DNA of 64,000 bases, taken from positions 79,552 to 143,551 of the forward strand of contig NZ_JAGGLB010000029.1 in assembly GCF_017874215.1 (NCBI RefSeq). Reading direction: 5' to 3'. Numbering within the stretch: position 1 is the first letter of the stretch; the number at the start of each line of letters is the position of its first letter. Under the pieces are notes generated by a model. That model was not told where the DNA came from. It did not search any database and saw only the letters and a program-made list of their open reading frames with translations. The stretch is from Paenibacillus eucommiae (GTDB lineage: Bacteria; Bacillota; Bacilli; Paenibacillales; NBRC-103111). Both the position numbers and the translations under genes were made by a program. Below, in pieces: positions 58,500-64,000 of the stretch.

Positions 58500-59945
58500 T
58501 TGTCAAAGAAAAAAGTGCCAAAGGTTCAAATGACCATGGATGGGTTGAACAGGTTGCTCCGTCAATATCAAGGGCAAGGTGTGCTTATGATTGATCAGGA
58601 AGGAGAAATTCTTCAAGCAAACACGTTTTTTTTAGATGCCTCAGGGTATTCGGCGGATGAACTGCTTGGGAGCCCTATCTCTCAAGTCATTCGAATCACG
58701 GATAGCTTACAACATATATATGCCCGGTACTTTGAAGCAAATATGAGCATGGAACAATGGGAAGAGCAGCCAAAGGCTTTTATACAAGCCAGAGATGGAA
58801 GAATCTTGAGTCATTACTATTCCATGATTGAATTTATGCAAGGTAATCGGACTGTGTACATATTCTTGTTAGAGGATCAAACTGAGCCCCTTCAGCTCAA
58901 CTTACTGCAACAATTTTCCGATGCTTTTTTGAAGGATGTAAATTTGGGTGTGATATTGATCGATTTGAATTATGCGTTAATTGATATCAGTGACATGGCA
59001 TGCAGGGTTCTTGGCCTGGAGCGGAGTTCGATCTTGAACCAGTCGATGGAAAAAGTATTCGAAGCCGTACCTATTCAGCACCAGCTTGTCCAGAAAACAA
59101 TTTTAGATGGAATGGTAGTTCGCAACCATGCCGTTTCGTGGATGAATGACCAGGAACGTTACGAGCTATTACTCGATTCTAACGTGTTAAAGGATAACCA
59201 GGGACAAATTGTAGGCGCTTATTTAATTTTTAAAGATGTTACGAACCTGAGATCCTTGGAAGAAATGGTACAGCGCAGCGACAGATTGGCGATGATTGGA
59301 CAGATAGCAGCTGGCACTGCACACGAAATCCGCAATCCCCTGACCTCGATCAAGGGCTTTCTTCAAGTGCTGCGACGAACCTTTGAGGTTCGCGGCATGA
59401 ATAAGGAGCAGGGCTACACGGAAGTTATGCTAACTGAAATCAACCGGATCAATGAGCTAGTCAGCGAATTTTTGCTTTTAAGCAAACCTAAGCATGTAAT
59501 CTATGAACAAACGGATGTGTCTCTGGTTCTAAGGGAAATACTGCCGATCATTAACAATGAGGCGATTTTGTATAAAGTGCACCTTCAATATGAAGCTGCT
59601 TATCATTTGCCGTTGGTTATTGCCGATCAGGAGCTGCTTAAACAGGTTTTTCTGAATTTATGTAAAAATGGAATTGAAGCTATGGTAGATGGAGGGATAT
59701 TAACGATAACTGAAAAGCTGGATCTGGAAGAACGGAAGGTCAGCATTGAAATTCATGATACTGGACCTGGTATTCCCGTGTTTGTAATCGATAAGATTTT
59801 TGATCCCTTTTTTACGACCAAGGATAGTGGTACGGGTCTAGGACTTTCCGTTTGCCAGCGTATTATTCATGATATGGGCGGGAGTATACGCGTAGCCTCC
59901 AAAGGCTTTGGCACTACTTTTACTGTAAGCATTCCTTACTCCTGA
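58500..59945 (+). CDS. PAS-domain sensor histidine kinase (sporulation-kinase type)
   Basis: 481 residues if translation starts at the TTG at 58500, whose AAAGGGTG site is the best; an ATG at 58428 (GGGAAGAG) is the alternative and would add 24 residues. No transmembrane segment. Two PAS-like regions (about 30-115, beginning GVLMIDQEGEILQANTFF, and about 150-255), then HisKA with H275 in AAGTAHEIRNPLTSIKGFL and the HATPase with N box NLCKNGIEAM and boxes DTGPGIP and GTGLGLSVCQRI. Cytoplasmic PAS kinases of this form feed the Spo0F phosphorelay. It is inserted between the SRP RNA and dnaX, where Bacillus has none. Confidence 0.88.
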   Translation: MSKKKVPKVQMTMDGLNRLLRQYQGQGVLMIDQEGEILQANTFFLDASGYSADELLGSPISQVIRITDSLQHIYARYFEANMSMEQWEEQPKAFIQARDGRILSHYYSMIEFMQGNRTVYIFLLEDQTEPLQLNLLQQFSDAFLKDVNLGVILIDLNYALIDISDMACRVLGLERSSILNQSMEKVFEAVPIQHQLVQKTILDGMVVRNHAVSWMNDQERYELLLDSNVLKDNQGQIVGAYLIFKDVTNLRSLEEMVQRSDRLAMIGQIAAGTAHEIRNPLTSIKGFLQVLRRTFEVRGMNKEQGYTEVMLTEINRINELVSEFLLLSKPKHVIYEQTDVSLVLREILPIINNEAILYKVHLQYEAAYHLPLVIADQELLKQVFLNLCKNGIEAMVDGGILTITEKLDLEERKVSIEIHDTGPGIPVFVIDKIFDPFFTTKDSGTGLGLSVCQRIIHDMGGSIRVASKGFGTTFTVSIPYS

Positions 59946-60038
59946 TTTGATCCTCTATTTCATCGTGCGGAGGGTTATAGTATAATGGATTCAGATAATT
60001 CTAAGCATGAATTCCTTGAATTATTGGGAGAGGACATT

Positions 60039-61793
60039 ATGGCACATATCGCTTTGTACAGAACTTGGCGTTCCCAAGTGTTCCGCGAGGTTGTCGGGCA
60101 GAAGCATATTACTCAAACCTTGCAGAATTCACTCAGAGAAAATCGGCTTTCTCATGCCTATCTTTTTAGCGGCCCCCGCGGCACAGGCAAAACGAGTACT
60201 GCCAAAATATTGGCCAAGGCCGTGAACTGTGAGAAGGGTCCCAATGAGGAGCCTTGTAATGAATGCTCAGCCTGCTTGCGTATAACTGAGGGCTCTGTGA
60301 TGGATGTAGTTGAGATTGATGCTGCGTCAAACCGCGGAGTGGAAGAAATCAGAGATATCCGGGATAGGGTCAAATATGCCCCGACGGAAGTGCGGCAGAA
60401 GGTTTATATTATTGATGAAGTTCATATGCTGACTACAGAAGCCTTTAATGCGCTGCTCAAAACATTGGAGGAGCCGCCGGCGCATGTTATGTTTATTCTG
60501 GCAACGACGGAGCCGCACAGGCTTCCTGCGACGATTATTTCGCGCTGTCAGCGGTTTGATTTCCGCAGGGTTTCGCTGGAAGAGCAAGTACAGAGGCTGC
60601 AATATGTATGTGAGCAGGAACAGATTTCGATTGATGAAGAAGCGCTCCATTATATAGCCCGTCTGTCAGACGGAGGGATGAGAGACGCTCTGAGCTTGCT
60701 GGATCAATCCGCTTCTTTCGCGGCAGACAGGATCGCAATCAGTGATATTTTGTCTATTACTGGAGGCGTGGCATCGGATCAATTCGAGAAGCTTGTTAAA
60801 GCTATTAAAGATAAGGATTTAGGTGCAGCTCTTGAGCTGATCGACCGGTTTATGCAAGAAGGCAAAAGTGCAGACAAGTGCATGGAGAGCTTAATTGAAT
60901 ATTTTCGGGATTTACTTATGGTGCGAATGGTGCCGAATTCTCCTGCTGTTACGGAGAGGATTTTTGATTTGCCGCATTTGCAAAGTGTGGCCAGCAGCTT
61001 TTCTCCCTCGGACATGATGCGAATGATTGAGGTGCTTAACCATTATCAAAGTGAAATGAAGTACTCGGTTCAGCCGCAGACCATGCTGGAAATAGCTGTT
61101 ATGAAAGTAAGTGAAATTCATAGTTTGCAATCGGGGCCATCAGATCTGCTGCAAACCTCAGCATCTCCGACAGCAGCTGTGCCCTCTCAACAAAGCAATT
61201 TGCTTCAGGAAATGAGTGCAAAGCTGTTAAAGCTGGAAGACCAGCTTGCCGCACTGATGAAATCAGGTGTTGCAGTTCAGTCTGCTGATGCTGTCTCGAA
61301 AGCCCCTACCCCTAAAGCTCCGCCAGCGTCTGTGCCTTCCAGAAAGTCAGGCCTCAAGCTGGATGCATACCTCCAGGCAGTTCAAGGTGAAGAAACCCGT
61401 ATGGCATTAATGAAATGGGGGCAAATTCTAGGTACAGTCAAGGAGAAGAAGATTACTGTCCATGCCTGGCTTGTTAACGGAGATTTAGTTTGCAGCCAAG
61501 GGGATTCATTACTGGTAGCTTTTAAGAACGAAATGCATCGGGACACAACGGAAAAACCGGAGAACAAACAGTTGATCGAGCAGGTGATCACTGCTGTCCT
61601 AGGAAAACCTTTCAGGCTGGTCACGATTATGCGTAAAGAGTGGGATGATGCCCAAGCTAAAGCTGTAGAAGTGCCGCAGGAGGTTTTGGAGCTTCAGCCA
61701 GAGGAGAACTTGAACGGCGGGCATAAGGAAGAGTGGATTTCTGAAGCGATCCAGCTGTTCGGCGAAGATCTGGTTAAGATTAATGAAGACTGA
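60039..61793 (+). CDS. dnaX: DNA polymerase III subunits gamma and tau
   Basis: 584 residues from the ATG at 60039 behind GGGAGAGG (MAHIALYRTWRSQVFREVVGQ). AAA+ core: SGPRGTGKTSTAKIL (Walker A), CEKGPNEEPCNECSAC (zinc module), IIDEVHMLTTEAFNALLKTLEEPP (Walker B DEVH), and sensor 1 ILATTEPHRLPATIISRCQRF. The C-terminal tau part has an acidic, Pro/Ala-rich linker (about 410-465). Clamp loader at the replication fork. Whether a slippery site makes gamma was not identified. Confidence 0.96.
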   Translation: MAHIALYRTWRSQVFREVVGQKHITQTLQNSLRENRLSHAYLFSGPRGTGKTSTAKILAKAVNCEKGPNEEPCNECSACLRITEGSVMDVVEIDAASNRGVEEIRDIRDRVKYAPTEVRQKVYIIDEVHMLTTEAFNALLKTLEEPPAHVMFILATTEPHRLPATIISRCQRFDFRRVSLEEQVQRLQYVCEQEQISIDEEALHYIARLSDGGMRDALSLLDQSASFAADRIAISDILSITGGVASDQFEKLVKAIKDKDLGAALELIDRFMQEGKSADKCMESLIEYFRDLLMVRMVPNSPAVTERIFDLPHLQSVASSFSPSDMMRMIEVLNHYQSEMKYSVQPQTMLEIAVMKVSEIHSLQSGPSDLLQTSASPTAAVPSQQSNLLQEMSAKLLKLEDQLAALMKSGVAVQSADAVSKAPTPKAPPASVPSRKSGLKLDAYLQAVQGEETRMALMKWGQILGTVKEKKITVHAWLVNGDLVCSQGDSLLVAFKNEMHRDTTEKPENKQLIEQVITAVLGKPFRLVTIMRKEWDDAQAKAVEVPQEVLELQPEENLNGGHKEEWISEAIQLFGEDLVKINED

Positions 61794-61851
61794 ATTTGAC
61801 TGAATTCTTATAGAATTCCTAAATTATAATCCCAAAAAGGAGATGTAAACT

Positions 61852-62163
61852 ATGAATAACATGAATCAAATGATGAAGCAAGTGAAGAAAATGCAGGAGC
61901 AAATGATGAAAGCCCAGGAGGAATTGGGCACTAAAGTAATTGAAGGAAGCGCAGGTGGCGGTGTCGTCACAGTAACAGTGAACGGTCATAAAAAGATTCA
62001 AAATATTTTAATTAAGCCGGAAGCTGTTGACCCTGAAGATGTAGAAATGCTGCAGGACCTGATTTTAACCGCAGTGAACGATGCTATGAGCAAGGCAGAT
62101 GAATTGGCCAACAAAGATATGGGTAAATTTACTGGCGGAATGAACATTCCTGGATTATTCTAA
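61852..62163 (+). CDS. ebfC: YbaB/EbfC family nucleoid-associated protein
   Basis: 103 residues after AAGGAG. MNNMNQMMKQVKKMQEQMMKAQEELGTKVIEGSAGGGVVTVTVNGHKKIQNILIKPEAVDPEDVEMLQDLILTAVNDAMSKADELANKDM: coiled-coil start, glycine-rich turn and the DPEDVEMLQDLI family signature. DNA-binding homodimer between dnaX and recR, as in most bacteria. Confidence 0.95.
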   Translation: MNNMNQMMKQVKKMQEQMMKAQEELGTKVIEGSAGGGVVTVTVNGHKKIQNILIKPEAVDPEDVEMLQDLILTAVNDAMSKADELANKDMGKFTGGMNIPGLF

Positions 62164-62240
62164 AATCTTCAAACTAAAATCTTTAACTAAAAACTAAAAA
62201 CTTAAACCTTTTAACTTTTAACTACGAAGGAGATCATCCG

Positions 62241-62837
62241 TTGCACTACCCTGAACCGATAGCAAAGTTAATTGATGCCTTCTCCCATTTACCTGGGGTG
62301 GGTCCCAAAACGGCGGGCCGCCTGGCGTTCCATGTGCTGCGGATGAAAGAGGATGATGTGATCGACTTCGCCAAAGCGCTTGTCAGCGTGAAGCGAAACC
62401 TTCATTATTGCTCAGTCTGCTGCAACATTACGGACATTGATCCTTGCCGTATTTGTCAGGACAAAAGCAGGGACGATTCAGTCCTATGTGTTGTACAGGA
62501 GTCTAAGGATTTAGTAGCTATGGAGAGAACCAAGGAATTTCCTGGCTATTACCATGTTCTGCATGGAGCTATATCTCCAATGGAGGGGATAGGTCCCGAT
62601 CAAATTCATATCGCTGAGCTGCTTAAGAGGTTGAGTGATGAGAAGGTCAAGGAGCTTATTCTCGCTACCAATCCTAATATTGAAGGGGAAGCTACAGCTA
62701 TGTACCTTTCTAGGCTCATAAAACCCTTCGGGCTAAAAGTAACCCGCATTGCTCATGGTTTGCCTGTTGGTGGTGACCTGGAATATGCGGATGAAGTGAC
62801 CCTTACCAAGGCGTTGGAAGGCCGCAGAGAAATATAG
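62241..62837 (+). CDS. recR: recombination protein RecR
   Basis: 198 residues from a TTG at 62241 behind AAGGAGAT. Helix-hairpin-helix (FSHLPGVGPKTAGRLAFHVL), Cys4 zinc finger (CSVCCNITDIDPCRIC), and TOPRIM with VVQES, HGAISPMEGIGPDQI and ATNPNIEGEATAMYLSRLIK. With RecF/RecO it loads RecA during gap repair. Ends as the standard protein does (GDLEYADEVTLTKALEGRREI). Confidence 0.97.
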   Translation: MHYPEPIAKLIDAFSHLPGVGPKTAGRLAFHVLRMKEDDVIDFAKALVSVKRNLHYCSVCCNITDIDPCRICQDKSRDDSVLCVVQESKDLVAMERTKEFPGYYHVLHGAISPMEGIGPDQIHIAELLKRLSDEKVKELILATNPNIEGEATAMYLSRLIKPFGLKVTRIAHGLPVGGDLEYADEVTLTKALEGRREI

Positions 62838-62958
62838 AACAATAAGCAGCAGTACTTGGGAGCCGAGAGGCTCTCTTTTATGTTTGGCTGGTTCTAATGC
62901 TCCCGCACTGTCCATATGATTTATAGAGAGACTCTTTGGTTATAGAGGAGGTTGGAGT

Positions 62959-63255
62959 GTGAAGCTTAGCCGGAATTGGTTTCATGTAAAGTGGGGGTTA
63001 TCGGCCCGTCAGCAGGCGGAGGATGCTGCAAGAGAAAGAGAGCTGCTGCTTCTGGAAATACAAAAAGCTTTGAAAACCTGGGTTCATGCACAAGCACAAT
63101 TTGAGTATGCCCTGGATAAGGATGAGATTGATTATGCGATCTATTCCCTGGAGGCTGCTGAGAAAAGATACGAAATGCTGCTGAGAAAAGCCAAAAATAC
63201 GCTGGTAAATAGCGATGGTATTTTGGAGGTGGAGCCATGGTCATCCCCTATGTAA
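62959..63255 (+). CDS. yaaL: DUF2508 family protein YaaL
   Basis: 98 residues from a GTG at 62959 behind GAGGAGG. Mostly helical and charged (ARERELLLLEIQKALKTWVHAQAQFEYALDKDEIDYAIYSLEAAEKRYEMLLRKAKN), fitting the DUF2508/YaaL family. Function unknown. Overlaps bofA by 19 nt, in the conserved recR-yaaL-bofA order. Confidence 0.9.
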   Translation: MKLSRNWFHVKWGLSARQQAEDAARERELLLLEIQKALKTWVHAQAQFEYALDKDEIDYAIYSLEAAEKRYEMLLRKAKNTLVNSDGILEVEPWSSPM

Positions 63256-63506
63256 TGTGGGCGTTGCTGGTGGTTTCTTCGCTGCTTCTGTTGTATGTGT
63301 TATTTAGAAGCGGACAAGCAGGCAGGTGGATCTCGGTACTGGCGATGAATATAGTGTTTGCTGCGCTTATACTTTACGTAATTAATTTGTTTGGAAGTTA
63401 TACTCACATGAATATACCTATGAATTACCTCACCTTGGCGGTCGTGGCTCTGCTCGGGATACCAGGAGTGCTTCTTTTGATAGCATTGAAGATTGTATTG
63501 CTTTAG
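63237..63506 (+). CDS. bofA: pro-sigmaK processing inhibitor BofA family protein
   Basis: 89 residues with three hydrophobic segments (WALLVVSSLLLLYVLFRS, WISVLAMNIVFAALILYVINLFGSY, MNYLTLAVVALLGIPGVLLLIALKIV). In Bacillus BofA holds SpoIVFB inactive in the forespore membrane complex until activation in the mother cell. Starts within yaaL; the last gene before the rRNA operon. Confidence 0.9.
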   Translation: MVIPYVMWALLVVSSLLLLYVLFRSGQAGRWISVLAMNIVFAALILYVINLFGSYTHMNIPMNYLTLAVVALLGIPGVLLLIALKIVLL

Positions 63507-63639
63507 CAGGAATTTTATTTATTTAGAATTGTTAGTTGAAAAAAATGAACAAATGCATGCTAATAGTTGTTTGTTGAGCCTATAATTTTGTTTTGATTAC
63601 TGCATTAAACCGTTATTTTAATTTATTTTGTTATTATGG

Positions 63640-63669
63640 TTGACTTTAATTAGGTTCATGTGTTATCTT
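63640..63669 (+). promoter_or_regulatory. possible rRNA promoter P1
   Basis: TTGACT at 63640-63645, an 18-nt spacer and TATCTT at 63664-63669. A weaker match than P2. The AT-rich run 63507-63639 may act as an UP-like element. Confidence 0.45.
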
Positions 63670-63747
63670 ATAAAAGTTGCCGCTAAAAAGCGACAGCAGC
63701 CGACAACAAAATGAAGCTGATCGTAAAAAAGATGCTGAAAATTGTAG

Positions 63748-63776
63748 TTGCAAAAAAGAAATCAATGTGGTATATT
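63748..63776 (+). promoter_or_regulatory. rRNA operon promoter P2
   Basis: TTGCAA at 63748-63753, an exact 17-nt spacer and TATATT at 63771-63776, about 60 nt ahead of the boxA-like antitermination site. Confidence 0.7.
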
Positions 63777-64000
63777 AGTCTTCTGGCTTTCGAGAGAGAG
63801 TTGGATGAAGAATAAGACTGCTAGAGAAATTGCTCTTTGAAAACTGAACAACGAGTGAAGAAGAGATCGCCTGATGAGGCCTCAAATCCTAACGGAAATG
63901 AAGCGCACAAGTGATCAAAAAAAGTTTTAAAATGAGATGTAAATCTCGTCAGTTTCGAATTTTGAGCTGTTAAGCTTGAGAATAAAAAGTCGTGTAAGAC
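63777..64000 (+). other. 5' leader of an rRNA operon (16S gene lies past the window end)
   Basis: Contains a boxA-type antitermination element at 63831-63850 (TGCTCTTTGAAAACTGAACA), the usual 5' leader signature of Bacillales rrn operons. The 16S gene itself (AGAGTTTGATC) has not begun at base 64000. Confidence 0.85.

Noticed and set aside
63507..64000. Beginning of a 16S rRNA gene in the window
   Set aside because: Only promoters and the boxA leader are present; the AGAGTTTGATC start of 16S has not been reached by base 64000.
1..64000. Prophage, intact insertion sequence or tRNA genes
   Set aside because: No integrase, phage structural gene, complete transposase or tRNA-like cloverleaf was recognised; only the Rpn fragment and short palindromic repeats point to mobile DNA.

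Overview
The window reads as a chromosomal segment of a spore-forming Firmicute of the Paenibacillaceae type. Evidence is the order SRP RNA - dnaX - ybaB/ebfC - recR - yaaL - bofA - rRNA operon leader at the right end, the ywiB - argS, rpoE - pyrG - spo0F - fba - murA - rho - rpmE order before it, ywhD - pbp - speE, strong AGGAGG-type ribosome binding sites, sigma-A and sigma-H promoters, and sporulation genes (spo0F, bofA, a Spo0F-type sensor kinase). No complete rRNA or tRNA gene is inside; the 16S gene should begin just past base 64000.

Region 1 (about 0.3-19.9 kb) is an accessory carbohydrate locus. A minus-strand operon (two Gfo/Idh/MocA oxidoreductases and a sugar phosphate isomerase-like protein) faces away from a plus-strand block: a glycosidase pseudogene, a YesN/YesM-type two-component system whose kinase carries two sensor modules, a CUT1 ABC sugar importer, a LamG/propeller protein, a NodB-like protein, an isochorismatase-fold protein and a DegT-type aminotransferase. 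Several remnants (oxidoreductase, unidentified glycan gene, SGNH hydrolase) show decay. A 122-bp, nearly perfect inverted repeat sits upstream of both the minus-strand operon and the importer operon and carries the same TATAAT box without a good -35, so both operons are probably switched on by the same response regulator. By eye the sequence from 5 to 19.4 kb is more GC-rich than its flanks, which suggests an acquired island.

Region 2 (20-25 kb) holds a truncated MATE-like gene, a gene-free stretch full of short palindromic repeats, a YtrA-type GntR/ABC operon behind a 48-bp perfect palindrome overlapping its promoter, and hflK-hflC. Region 3 (25-35 kb) has uppP, a secreted protein with ten Ig-like (BIG2) repeats, and a six-gene operon coding two ABC ATPases, two ABC membrane proteins (one with a long, apparently non-catalytic exported part), an ECF sigma factor and a probable membrane partner. 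Region 4 (35-44.8 kb) has a photolyase, an NlpC/P60 wall hydrolase under a c-di-AMP (ydaO) riboswitch, an M1 metallopeptidase, ywhD, a class A PBP and speE. Region 5 (45-64 kb) is the conserved housekeeping core: argS, a subtilisin-like protease, rpoE, pyrG with a GGGC-start attenuator leader, spo0F, fba, murA, rho, a radical SAM protein, rpmE, SRP RNA, a PAS kinase, dnaX, ebfC, recR, yaaL, bofA and the rrn promoters.

The best candidates for something undescribed are the island (an unassigned glycan or amino-sugar pathway under a tandem-sensor kinase and a duplicated promoter able to recombine) and the ABC/ECF-sigma operon. All names rest on motif recognition by eye; no database search was run.
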